NCBI GenBank assembly: GCA_018105865.1
Contig: CM030840.1
Coordinates: forward strand, 7,384,006-7,448,005
Direction of reading: 5' to 3'
Source of the DNA: Metaphire vulgaris
Lineage: Eukaryota; Annelida; Clitellata; Crassiclitellata; Megascolecidae
DNA: 64,000 nucleotides
A program made the translations under genes and the position numbers. The number at the start of each line of letters is the position of its first letter. Position 1 is the first letter of the stretch. Below are positions 1 through 10,761 of the stretch, piece after piece. A model generated the notes under the pieces. The model ran no database searches. It worked only from the letters and a program-made list of their open reading frames with translations, and was not told the DNA's origin.

Positions 1-162
1 GGAGTAATTGAAGGAGGAGAAAACAAAAGACTGATACATGGCATTTTAGACACTTGCAGTTTTAGAAACTAGACAGTTTAAGTAAGATGTCATCAGATGA
101 ATCCATTACTGACAATGTAAAGACCCCAGATTCACAAAATACCTGTATAGCCAACCTATGAG

Positions 163-413
163 CAGAGGTGGATCTAGGGGGTACAGATGTTCCCAGGCGC
201 CGAGGTGGGGGGGCGCCAAAATTGGTTTAAGGTAGGATTTCCGCTACGGGCAATGACCTTTTTTGCTTGTCGGGGTATTCGCGAAGTTGAATGAAGAATG
301 AAGGAGCGCCAAAATGGGCAGAATGGCGCCCTTTTTTGCTTCTTATGATTTTCGTCAAGTTGAGGTGGCGCCATCGGTATGTTTTGTCTCCAGACACCCT
401 AGCTCCGCCCCTG
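163..413. mobile_element. hAT-like MITE, CAGTGGCG family
   Basis: Terminal inverted repeats CAGAGGTGGATCTAGG and CCTAGCTCCGCCCCTG, with exact 8-bp target duplication CCTATGAG (155-162 and 414-421). It carries a T-rich TTTTTTGCTTGTC motif at about 248-268. Confidence 0.8.
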
Positions 414-495
414 CCTATGAGTCTAGCGGCTCATAAGAACCTATGGTCCTACAGCACTCCAGAGGACTTTACCTTAAAATTGGTATCCACTATTA

Positions 496-922
496 GGAGC
501 TGTCCATTAATTATGTCAACAATTTTGGAGGCAATTTTTGACCCTCTCCCCTTGTCAACAACTGTCAACTTTCAGTGACACCCCCTATAATTATGTCAAA
601 CTTTTGACCCCACTAAGACCAGTGACGGGTCCCCCTAAAAAGTTTAGAAAGTTATTATGTTTGCAGTGATGAGACCTTTTCCCCTTTCTTTTGTTCATCA
701 AGTGTCATAATGTGGTGATGATGACCTTGTTTTTTGCTTGTCAGGCTTTTTTCCATTGTAATAAATAGTATTCCATGAAACTTCCTATTCTTTTTATAAT
801 TTGTAAAAAAATTGAAATTGTTGACGTCAACTTCTCTTGACCCCCCACTCCCTTTGTCAACAACTCAAAAACTTTCAAACCCCTTCCCCCTAATTTGTTG
901 ACGTAATTAATGGACAGACCCC
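496..922. mobile_element. Harbinger-like MITE (family 1)
   Basis: Ends GGAGCTGTCCATTAATTA and, inverted, GGGGTCTGTCCATTAATTA. They are flanked by TTA on both sides (493-495 and 923-925), the 3-bp TWA target typical of PIF/Harbinger. No transposase inside. Confidence 0.65.
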
Positions 923-1107
923 TTATGATTTGTCACTTGAACAACCAATGACCTCTTAGATTAATTCTTTTAATCCTCTGTTTCTTTAGGACGCCGTTCT
1001 TACATTTTTCATTTACTTTACCCACTAAAGTTATGACGTAGGCTACTGTACAGTATAGTTATGGTTCTTGACAACTTCTATAGCGCCGTAGCATGGCGAA
1101 GGCCAAA

Positions 1108-1523
1108 GGGGTCGTCCATAAATTACGTCACGCGATTTTGGTACTTTTTGACCCACCCCACCCATGTAACGCGACGTAACTAAACGTAAGACCCCTAAAA
1201 TATGACTTCACAACGGGCCGACCCCCCTTTTCGTAAATTTTTTTCATAAATGACGCGCGATTTTTGGCAGTTTTTTACCTCCTCCCCTTCGTAACGCGTC
1301 GTAACAAAAAGTCTGACCCGCTAAAATATGACGTAACAACATCCTTTTTTCCTCTCGAAAATTGTATTTTTTCCTCTCCAGAATATCCCTGACAAGCAAA
1401 AAAGGTCAAAGGTCATGACCTAATTTATTTTTTCGTGACGTCACATTTACCGTCGTCACACTTTGTAACAAATGGCCGGAACCCACCCACCCCAACCGCG
1501 TGACGTAATTTATGGACGACCCC
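1108..1523. mobile_element. Harbinger-like MITE (family 2), perfect 26-bp inverted repeats
   Basis: Both ends read GGGGTCGTCCATAAATTACG and continue identically for 26 bp. It is flanked by AAA on each side. It contains an inverted TGACAAGCAAAAAAGGTCA motif at about 1390. Non-coding. Confidence 0.78.
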
Positions 1524-2557
1524 AAAGGCGCTGTCAACAACGCTGAAAAATCAACATGAGACGGAAGATGTTGGTCTTGAGGGAAAATTCGCTCAGATGA
1601 CAAGAAAGAGGTCGCTGCCGTGTCGAAAATCACTCGAAATCGGGCAGTGAGCCCTTCAAAAGGCGGTCTTCCGCAAGAAGACGTTCCGTCGAAGAGTCAG
1701 CGAAAACGCAGAATTAATTAAAGGATGTTGAAGGACCGCGTGGATGCTGAGAAAAATTCTCAGTAGTGATGTTACATTAAACTTAAAGTAGGCCCTAGGC
1801 CTAATAGGAGCCTAATCATGTCGGCTAAATCTATCATTAGCGTATCCACGAGGGGCAAGAAGGCCACCATTCGCGCTGGGATCAGTCGTGGGGCTTGCGT
1901 AAAACCGGTTAGAAATGTTTCAGAGGTGGGTGATTGTCGACAGATCGATACAGCTTTCAAAGTGGTCTTTGCACCAGAGCCCTCGGTTTAAGTTAACCCT
2001 AATATTTCTCAAAACTTCTGCGACGCCCAGCAGAGGAGTTGACGACGCTCCCCAAGCCCCTACTCGGAATAAATGGAAAGTGCGGGTTTGTTTTGATGCC
2101 CTTAATTAGAGCATCCACCAGAATCCATCATCTTAAACGTTGGGCAGCTGAAGCTCCTAACTTCTAAGACTCCGCTAGGGAGAGAAGCTAATGACGTAGC
2201 CTAGCCACGAGGGGCAAACTTGGCAAAGGGGCCTGACTCACCTATTTTTTCCCTGAATAGGCCTAATAATGAGATTCGTTCAAAACTGGCGGGAAAATTT
2301 ATCTGTTGGGGGAGGGTCGATATGTTGTTATATAGTTTTGAAATATGCTTCAACTCTCCAGAAAGAATCTAATGCTATCCGGTAATGGAACTCACGTCGC
2401 TCTTGCAAACCCAAAGTCGGAGCTAGAAATGTTGATCTGCAGAAACCTTGTCATCACCGTATTCCGGAATCCTGACTGTGCCATTGAAATATATTCCTAT
2501 ATAGGTTCTTGAACAACAACTTTGCTTCCGATATAGGACAAGAGGACAGAGAATCCA

Positions 2558-2560
<3 letters not shown>
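1524..2560. other. No gene recognised
   Basis: Mixed-composition sequence with only short chance frames. It contains TAGGCCTA octamers at 1796 and 2258. Confidence 0.4.

Positions 2561-2617
<57 letters not shown>
2561..2617. repeat. (AT)n microsatellite
   Basis: 57 bp of uninterrupted AT dinucleotides. Confidence 0.97.
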
Positions 2618-2618
<1 letters not shown>

Positions 2619-3259
2619 CGACTACGACAAAAACCGTGGTTCTATACGACCAGGAGGCTTCAAGAGCCAGACCGGACGAGCGACTGCCCCAGGATATAAC
2701 GCCATAGACCTATACTGCCTCTGGGAAGAGTTAGAGAAGAGACAATTTTAACGCAATAGCATCGTGTAATTGATCAAAACCAACTGTGTCTTTACGGACT
2801 TCGGCATTCAAGCAACGGTTCCTGCCATAGAGACGGTGCAATTAGATGCCAGGTGCCCAGGTTCATGCATTGATCAGAATTAACTGCACACAAGAATCAG
2901 CGTCACCGTCCGTCCGTCGAGGAGCCCTTTGTCACCAGCAGTAGTCATTCCCGCACCACCGGTAAATACCCACCATGGGAACCTGGAACTAGATCTACTT
3001 TTTCGTAGGCCTAACAGTGTATTCGATGACGACGGCACATTTTTGTCACTTCTTGATTTATGGTGTTAAAGTGATAAAAGAAAGCCCTTCTCACGAACAC
3101 TCTTTGTCGTCCTCTTCGTCCTCTGGGTCTATTTCGACAAACGATCAAGTTTCGTCAATTCGTGAATTCGATTTTTGCGGCGGATAACAGAGGAAGAGCT
3201 ACCTCTCATTCCAAAGATGCTATCGCCATTTGGTCTTTAATCTATTGTTTGACTGTAAG
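2618..3259. other. No gene recognised
   Basis: Unique-looking sequence without a convincing reading frame or repeat ends. TAGGCCTA at 3006. Confidence 0.4.
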
Positions 3260-3526
3260 CAGAGGCGTAGCGAGGGGGCAGCGGGGGCATAGGCCCGGGG
3301 CACCGAGGTGAGGGGGCGCCAAATAAACAACAAATAAGAAGAAGCAATTGAGAATTTGAGACGACCTTTTTTGCTCGTCAGGAGCATAGGGAGAGGGGCG
3401 CCGTAGAGAGTTGAGGGGCGCCGAATGAACGCATGTGGTGACCTTTTTTCCTCGTCAGGAGTTAAGGGAGCCAACGGTAGGTCTACACCTTGCCCCCGGG
3501 CGCCGGATGCCCTCGCCACGCCTCTG
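3260..3526. mobile_element. hAT-like MITE, CAGTGGCG family
   Basis: Ends CAGAGGCGTAGCGAGGG and CCCTCGCCACGCCTCTG, with exact 8-bp duplication ACTGTAAG. It has two T-rich motifs (about 3362 and 3437), one in the form GACGA...TCGTC. Confidence 0.85.
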
Positions 3527-3773
3527 ACTGTAAGAGCCTTATATATTTCCTCAGGGTCTAGGACATTCAATGTTTTAGCAGATTTTTGACAAGCGATGGT
3601 TTCTGTATCGTTCTAATTCTGAGGTCCTGTCTACACTGAAGACAAATGAAATTAAGGTCGAATGGCGAAAACGTCGAAATTGCGATCCTGGGCTTTTAAA
3701 TTCACTTAGGCGGTCTCCAGTGAGGGAGTACTGACCGCAGTTTCACAGTGCGCGTTCTCACCTCATTCGCTGC

Positions 3774-3802
3774 CGTCGTCGTCGTCGTCGTCGTCGTCGT
3801 CG
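3774..3802. repeat. (CGT)n microsatellite
   Basis: About ten uninterrupted trinucleotide units. Confidence 0.9.
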
Positions 3803-4673
3803 CAATAGTGCTGACGGGTCCCTCAATGGACGACAAACGAACGGACGCCATCACCCGCCGAGGGGGGAGCGGAGAGGGAAGGTTCGTTAGGCCATCGATT
3901 GATTTAACGCCGTAACATAAATGAAGACCGCGAATAGACGATGAGCTGCGACACGATCAGAAGCAGATCCAACTGAGCGCCGAGTGATCATTGTGTGCCT
4001 TCGGCGCTTGGCTCTTCCTGGGGCAGGCCTACGGTTGCGGACAGCTGCAGACTAGATTGCCATTGACAGCATCTGTGCCTTGGTTATCAGTCGTCATCGA
4101 AACGCTATTTGGCTTTTAAATTAAACAAACAACCGAGCGACAGGTGACGGCGTAGCGAAACGACGGCAGCTGCGTAAGTATGCAAAACCCATGTATCGAA
4201 ATTCTAGTGTTTTTACAGGCATATTCCCATATACAGTATAGCCTATCACGCTCTCTCTCTCTCGTGGATTATTGTCATCTGACTGTGGTGATATTAATAC
4301 GATAAATCAATAATATTGATATTATGATTAGTTAGCGCAGACTGGCCATGAAACGGATCAACAACATTCGCGAGACTAAAGGCATTCTAGACGTTGCATA
4401 GTTCGATAAAATATGCAACTGATTTATACCATACCATTAAGACTACATACATATAACATCTTACTCATTGGCCGCCATTTAGGCTACCTGGTGCGTTAAG
4501 TCTCAATTTTTCTGATTTAGGATAACTTTGGCAAGTAGGCTATCTAGAGCAGCGTTGTCCTTCCTAGCAGATCGAAGGGTCTAAAAATTATTGAGGTTGC
4601 AAAATTCAAGAAGCGAACAACACACATAAATAATTAATATGACATCGCATCTCTGAAGTGACATCCTCTATCC
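3803..4673. other. No gene recognised
   Basis: No recognisable gene or element; a short CT run at about 4250. Confidence 0.4.
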
Positions 4674-5505
4674 CAGCGTTGTCCAACCTTCATAAGGCTT
4701 CATGCTATTGCGGGCCGCACAAAAATGCTTAGACCTGTGGGGGCCAAGCACAAGCAAGTTGTAGCACTTAATATATGGCATAATTATGATATATGTATGG
4801 CATGCCATATAAAACTGTTATAAAATAAGACTATAGGCTTATACGACTACCGGTACATGTAGTATAAGACTAATTGTTAACCAAGAAATAAAAACGCCGG
4901 TGTAACTGCTATAAACAGCTATATTGCTATAATAAATATTATCCTTTTAACATAGTATTCCAGTTAAAATTAAGTAGTAAGTAAGTAAGTATTCTACCGA
5001 CTCGGTGTCTTAGTTAGACTTAGTAAGACTAGTGACAGTCATTCAATTGATTCTGTTCAATTTCAATCTAATGAAACCTTCTATTCTATTGAATGAAGAC
5101 TTTCTAATTTAGTGCGAGCACTGTGGATGAGGGATTTCTCTAACAATTCCAGCAATGTGGCGCCAAGTCGGATACAAGAAACGAGAGTGTTATTACATTA
5201 GCAAACTGCTCAAAACGGCGTCAGATTTGAACTGAGCGAGAACGAGACTTGCAGCGAGATGGCAAATGTAAGTAAGTTTGTAATAAGAGGCAAATAAGAA
5301 GGTTTAATAACCGCCGTAACCTGTGGAGTGTGGATAAGTAAGCAATTTGGTAACCTCCTAGTCCTAGTATAATCCTATAAAATGACGGTAATAATATAAC
5401 CGGCCATATAGCTAAAATTGATATTTTTCCAAACTCGGTGGCGGGCCGGATGAAACTGGCCCGCGGGCCGGATCCGGCCCGCGGGCCGCCAGTTGGACAA
5501 CCTTG
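4674..5505. mobile_element. Non-autonomous hAT element (832 bp)
   Basis: Ends CAGCGTTGTCC and, inverted, CAAGGTTGTCC, with exact 8-bp duplication CTCTATCC (4666-4673 and 5506-5513). The right end has GC-rich palindromes of GGCCCGCGGGCC. A second right-end fragment of the same family lies at 39948-40013. No transposase inside. Confidence 0.85.
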
Positions 5506-5579
5506 CTCTATCCTCTTGGCGCTGAGCCCGAGTGTGTAAATTTATAATACAGAAATAGCCTATGGATTGCATCAAGTGC

Positions 5580-5700
5580 GTTTGAGCGGCAAAGGTCTGG
5601 AAATTGGGATGGATCGTTTGAGTGGCAAAAAATTAATGTATCATTTGAATGGCAAGTCATTTTAGTTATGGGAAGCATTGCAATTCCATTTGAGTGATAA
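5580..5700. repeat. Short degenerate direct repeats TTTGAGTGGCAA
   Basis: Four copies spaced about 30-40 bp (near 5580, 5612, 5643 and 5687), each with one to three changes. Confidence 0.5.
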
Positions 5701-6108
5701 TTCACTTGACAATGGCAACTGTAGTAGCCTGGTCAACAGTTTAAAACCCAAAGCCTATATAGGCCTACTGCAGTAGTACAATAATAAACACTAAAAATCA
5801 TTTCTAGGCTATATCACCAGTTAAGAAGCGTATAGTGTTAGCTATTACTAAGAGGCACGCAAACATTCCACGATAAGAAAAATCAAAAAACAATTTGAAA
5901 GCTTTCCTTCCATTTGTAATTTGACGAGTGTCGTCTTAATACAGCAAATTCCTTTGATAAAGTATGTGGATCGATGTACAAGAGCTGCAGTCTTGTGTTT
6001 GATAGCGCAACGAGTCGATTTCTAGATCTATTTTTGTAGCCGCTTAGTAGAAAAGCCTGGCGAACGGCAACAACGTGCAAATAGTTTGCTGTTAAAATGG
6101 AAAAGGTC

Positions 6109-6233
6109 CTCTTTCATTTCGCATCAAATGTTGACAAGCTTCGCTGAGCTGATCGTATTAACGTACGATTCCGATCTGAAGTAGGCCTATAAGCTCAGCG
6201 AAGCTTGTCAACATTTGATGCGAAATGAAAGAG
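6109..6233. repeat. Perfect 42-bp inverted repeat with 41-nt loop
   Basis: Arms 6109-6150 and 6192-6233 are exact reverse complements over all 42 bases (inner ends GCTGAGCT and AGCTCAGC). The loop contains TAGGCCTA. It could fold into a long hairpin RNA or be a young fold-back element; no target duplication was seen. Confidence 0.93.
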
Positions 6234-6249
6234 CATATAACTATCGCCG

Positions 6250-6588
6250 TCAAAGTTGACTTGAACGTGCATTGTGCGGAGTATGTAGCCTACAGATACG
6301 TAGATTCGAGAACTGTCTAGTTTTCTGCGAAACCCTTTCGTACGCGTCACGGAACTCTATGGAGGAACTCGGCCCCTCTAATGATCGACGCATATCAGGG
6401 TCATAATAACTGTCGTGGAACAATAGAGCCAATGCAGTCACTTGCAGTGGCGCGGTCGACGGCCGATGTCCATCGAAGCGAATGGTCCTTCCATTAACTC
6501 CGATCTCTTCCTCGTAGATCTTCAAGCATAAAGCCCAAAAGCTCGTTAACAAGCGCAGCTTTTGTCTGTTGCTTCTAATTAGCAACAA
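6250..6588 (-). CDS. Hypothetical open frame, 112 codons
   Basis: The composition is balanced and protein-like in its central part (DGHRPSTAPLQVTALALLFH), but I recognise no family. It lies just beyond the perfect 42-bp inverted repeat. An open frame of this size can occur by chance in 64 kb, so this is a candidate exon only. Confidence 0.15.
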   Translation of the reverse strand: MLLIRSNRQKLRLLTSFWALCLKIYEEEIGVNGRTIRFDGHRPSTAPLQVTALALLFHDSYYDPDMRRSLEGPSSSIEFRDAYERVSQKTRQFSNLRICRLHTPHNARSSQL

Positions 6589-6599
6589 ATGTATCGGTC

Positions 6600-7135
6600 A
6601 CAAAATCGATTTGCGCATTAGTCGTATTCGCTTAGAGCTCCGTCTGTATAGAGATCCAGTAAACAATATGCGCTCTTGTGAAATCAATTCCCTATTCGCC
6701 AAAATACGTCGCCTACGCCTGTAGATCCATCGTCCACCGTGTGTATTCAATTCTAAATTTTCTGTGATAATTTGTCGAGTTTTGCCGGTGAATTCATTGC
6801 AGCCTATTATTGTTCACGGTTAACCTGCATGGAGTTCAGACAACAAAGACGTTTAGGTTCTCAAAAGGGAAGTGAAAATAGAAACTTTAAATCAAAGTGA
6901 GATGACGGTCTTCGGCCAAACCAGTCTTTTATGACTCATTCAGTCGAGTGTCAAACCTTTCGATAGATGAGCCGTCAACGTGGGCTCGATTCCCTGGCGC
7001 ACAGAAAGGACTTTAGGCCTAATATGCTCTGCATAGCGCTCGCTCGATCATCATCATCAGCAGCATCATCGTCATCGTCCTGATCGTCGTCGTCGTCATC
7101 ATCATCATCATCTCGACATCTTCACAGGTATACAT
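6600..7135. other. No gene recognised
   Basis: Ends in an interrupted (ATC)n/(GTC)n trinucleotide stretch at about 7045-7112; otherwise unremarkable. Confidence 0.4.
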
Positions 7136-7438
7136 CAGTGGCGTAGCCAAGGTGAGGGTTGGAGGTTAAACCCCCTCTTGGCTGCCGAAGACAAAATATT
7201 TTTTATGGATTTCTATGCCTTTTTAATTTTTTAACGCGACTTTGCCACTTAATTTGGAGGTCAAAACCCCCCTTGCCTAAAAATGTAACGGTTTAAGAGG
7301 CGAGGACCTTTTTTGCTTGTCAGAAAAAATTAGAGGTGATAAGGTTCTTTTTTGCTTGTCAAGATTTTTCCAACGTAAGTTGGTCATGGTCAAAACCAAA
7401 AATCAAAACCCCCTTCCGGAAATCCTGGCTACGCCAGT

Positions 7439-7439
<1 letters not shown>
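7136..7439. mobile_element. hAT-like MITE, CAGTGGCG family
   Basis: Ends CAGTGGCGTAGCCAAGG and, inverted, CACTGGCGTAGCCAGG. Target duplication GTATACAT/GTATATAT (7 of 8). Two T-rich GCTTGTCA motifs at about 7303 and 7340. Confidence 0.8.

Positions 7440-7480
<41 letters not shown>
7440..7480. repeat. (AT)n microsatellite at the MITE's target duplication
   Basis: A GT then an AT run that begins exactly at the right target duplication of the adjoining MITE. Confidence 0.93.
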
Positions 7481-7481
<1 letters not shown>

Positions 7482-7703
7482 TGCTGTGCCAATAAATCTC
7501 GCATCCTTTCTATATTGGCCATAGGCCTAACTTTGTTAAATATTGACCAATCTTGATGAAACTCGGTGATGATGATAATGATGATGATGATGCTGCTGAT
7601 GATGATGATTCCGCATGGTCTGAATATATTAAGTAAATGCTTTAAAGTGTGCAGTTGTTTGTCATTCAGAGTTAAAATATTTTCGCTTAATGAGTCAAGT
7701 TAA

Positions 7704-7775
7704 CCCCTTAACCGTGTATTTAACTGTAACTCAATGTAAAATGGACGGATATATCCGGGATCCCCATTTAAGGGG
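7704..7775. mobile_element. 72-bp TTAA-flanked mini-element
   Basis: Inverted ends CCCCTTAA...TTAAGGGG between two TTAA sites (7700-7703 and 7776-7779), as left by piggyBac-type transposition. The middle has the small hairpin CGGATATATCCG. Confidence 0.55.
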
Positions 7776-8281
7776 TTAAAGTTCCATCATTGTGAAGAAT
7801 ACAAATTCCTTTTACACCAATTTTAAGCATGAAGGGAACATTTCTTAAATTTTCCCGACATAAGCAATGCTTAATAATGCAAAAGCCTTCATTTAATACG
7901 AAGGTAGGATGACTGTACAGTCAAGAGAGTTCGCCAGAACCAGCGACAAACACGGGACGTATTGTAAACGTCAGCACATAATATGAATAAAAAATGCTTT
8001 TCTATGCATTATACAGTTTCCTCGCAGTGTTTGGCCATACACTGCAAAAATCTGTATAGTTTGCAGGAAAACGCTCTCGACTGAGTTAGCTTCTCCGCAA
8101 GTATATCATATTGCATGTCTGTTATGATTAAAATTAATCAGAGGCGAATGATCAATTGAAGGCAGTGAGACGTCCCTCTATGCTGATAGCTTAGTTATAA
8201 GAGCGGTATTCTATAGATAGCTACTAGGGTTACCAGACGTAATTAAATAAGGACAGTCCTTAAATTCCGTGGCCCCCGCCC
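7776..8281. other. No gene recognised
   Basis: AT-rich sequence without a recognisable element. Confidence 0.4.
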
Positions 8282-9500
8282 TTATTATTATTATTATTAT
8301 CCAGGACAATTTATATAGCGCTGTACGCATGGTTTAAAATCCAAAATCAAAAGCGCTTTGACACCGCTGACATGTCAATGAAGTTCAGAAGGTGGCGATG
8401 TAAAATCCACTGAGATGATGGAAAAAACTTTGCTGCCGTGAAGAAGTCCGGCGCAAAGTCCTTTAGAAGTGGTCCTTCAAGGAAAACTGTAGCCCCATTG
8501 ACATGCCAACGAGGAGCGGAAGATGATGTTGAAACTTGAAAGTCCGCGAGTTGGTAGCAGGCCCTCCGAGAGAAATTCCGGGCCCCCCATGCAGAATGGC
8601 CGACGGGCCCTTGATCAGGATTTTTTCCACCTTTTTTTTTTTTTTTTTTTGCTCGTCAGCCGCCGTTTATTATAAATGTTTACGACCTTTTTACGTTGAC
8701 GACCTTTTTTTTTTTGCTCTTCCTCTGCCGTTTATTTGATGTCCCGGCCCCCTTGATGTTGCTGAACTGTCATTTTTAACCGTTCTTTAGTGTTATTATT
8801 CATTTTATTGTTAATTATACATATTCATCATCGGCCCGGGCCCCCTCCGGACCGCCGGGCCCCTGTGCAGTTGCCCCCCCTGCCCCCCCTCTCGGTGGGC
8901 CTGGTTGGTAGTAGGAGTTTCTCCGTGCGGGTATAACCACCGGAAAAGTTCCTGGAGAAGCGGTCTTCCGCAAGAAGATAGTTCCGTCATTGAAATCGGC
9001 AAATCCGACGAAGATGGAAAATCCAGCATAGTCCGGAATGACAGCCAACCGCAGACCCGCCGAATTTTCACGCGGCAGCCGATGCAGCTGACTTTGGCGC
9101 ACACCCGATGGACGCGACTGACTTGAACTTCCAGGACGACGTGGAAAGGTAGAGGACAGCACGAGACACGTCGGAACCGAAGAGCGGAACGCCGTCCTCG
9201 CGAAGATGAATGCTCGAGCGAAGCCTTGAACGACCGTCGATCATCGCATGGCGCTATAACAATAGCCAACATGGCGACGTCCTGCATAAAGCGGTGAAGA
9301 TCAACTCGAGGCTTCCGAAACGACGCGAAACAGAAGAGGACGGCTGAAACTCTTCAGAAAACCGACGGACTCGAAGAAATCCTCATCTCCGGCGCAAGAT
9401 TCACGCACGGAGCGTCAGAAATTGCGTCGAACGACGACGAAACGTGGCATGCACAAAACGCATGCATGGCAGCCATAGATAGGCGCCATAGATATATGGC
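8282..9500 (-). mobile_element. Dispersed retroelement with CR1-like 3' tail, copy 1
   Basis: Read on the minus strand it ends GCGCTATATAAATTGTC then an ATA-rich tail. It matches 37490-38360 nearly throughout. No conserved reading frame was recognised. The tail is shared with CR1-like LINE ends at 40.6, 58.98 and 61.65 kb. A MITE interrupts this copy at 8558-8903. Confidence 0.75.
8558..8903. mobile_element. hAT-like MITE inserted in the retroelement
   Basis: Ends CAGGCCCTCCGAGAG and CTCTCGGTGGGCCTG, with exact 8-bp duplication GTTGGTAG (8550-8557 and 8904-8911). The copy at 37.7 kb lacks it, giving an empty site. It contains T-rich motifs at about 8630 and 8700. Confidence 0.85.
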
Positions 9501-9820
9501 GCCTTAAGGGTGTTTGTCCTTAATAAGGGCACAAAATGCCTTTAGATTTCATTTAAAATAGTGATTACCGATTTCAGACATTACTCTAGAATCTAGATTA
9601 AAAGGACTTGGTAATTGATTGATATTGATTGCTAAAAAGATCATAATTAGTTCTTTATGTTTTTGCATCTTTAACGTCCTAACAAGTCCCACAAAGGAAA
9701 AAAGGACATCACTAGTTTTTTGTTTTAGCGTCCTGAAAAGTCTGACAAGCCAATGTGTTTCGTGTGTCCTTAAATTCTTTCCAACTGATCTGGTATCCTT
9801 GCTAATAGCTATTAGCTATT

Positions 9821-10112
9821 AAAAGTAAAGGTTTTCACCCGTAGGCTCACGCCCGTAGGGTCCGGTGCTGATCCCCGTATTTAGTAGCCAACAGCCCATA
9901 GGTGGCTAAGCCATACATCGGCGGACGGTGGCCAGTCTCTTCCGCCGAACCTATGGTTACTATCGCAATGTTGCCATTGCTACTCATTTTTGATGTTACT
10001 ACCGCCCTCTAGCGATTAAGGCTGAGTCGACCTTAGGGGCTCCTACGGGATTGAACCCGTGTCGTCGGCGTGCCTGCCCAGTGATATTACCACTCATCTA
10101 TCTTCCCGCCCC
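9821..10112 (-). mobile_element. tRNA-derived SINE, family A
   Basis: On the minus strand a tRNA-like head (GAGTGGTAATATCAC, then box-B-like GGTTCAATCCC) is followed by CTAAGGTCGACTCAGCC and CGCTAGAGGGCGGTAGTAA. The same order occurs at 61011-61270. Pol III promoter boxes A and B are visible. Confidence 0.75.
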
Positions 10113-10412
10113 AGCTATTAGCTTAGCTTAGCTATTAGGATCCTAAGAACTATATTCATTTGGCTTTATCGTGAAGCTTTATATTAATTAATTAGCATTA
10201 ACGTACTGTATTTCTCCAAGTTCTTTAACAGCATTTGTCGCTAATTTATCGCTAATAAATTTTTCTCTTAGACCTACAGTATATGTCATGTCATGTCATG
10301 CCATGAAGTCGTCGTCGCTATGCGAAGGTTGGCTGCAACATTGAACAATAATTCTCCACTGCTCCCTTTTTTTAGCTGCTTCCATTAATTAGTGTAGCTC
10401 CTTTCATGTTAT

Positions 10413-10712
10413 ACCATGTCTCATAATGCTGTCTATCCAGCTGGATACTTGAGAAAACTGTTGAGGATTCGCTATATGGGGATTTCATATCCAATGAGAC
10501 ACTATACAAAATGGCTGGAGTCAATCAGGAATTTCTAGAACATATAAAATCAAGAAAAATGAGATATTTTGGACATGTTACCAGAAAAACAGAAGACTCA
10601 ATTGAAAACTGAATAATAAGGGGTTTGACGGAAGGAACCAGGAAGCAAGGCAGATCAAGAACCAGCTGGATAGACAACATTATGAGACATGGTCTACAGT
10701 ATATAGGCGACT
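10413..10712 (+). mobile_element. LINE reverse-transcriptase C-terminal fragment with inverted end
   Basis: Translation of about 10475-10712 gives KMRYFGHVTRKTED and GRSRTSWIDNIMRHG with stops, typical of the region after the reverse transcriptase of LINEs. Bases 10413-10444 are the reverse complement of about 10661-10692 with one mismatch, a fold-back as seen after twin priming. Confidence 0.75.
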
Positions 10713-10761
10713 CCTATCTTTGAAAATTATTTACCCATGATTTCAGTTTAACCGAATTAAG

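Noticed and set aside
8811..9287. Long minus-strand open frames of 115-158 codons, with a similar one at 37697-38152
   Set aside because: They lie in two copies of a dispersed retroelement. Similar residues appear because the copies are nearly identical DNA, not because the frame is kept; frames and ends differ and no domain is seen.
10529..10551. A heat-shock-element-like GGAATTTCTAGAAC followed by TATAAA
   Set aside because: Spacing is one base short of a true element, and it lies within coding-derived LINE sequence 210 bp upstream; most likely chance.
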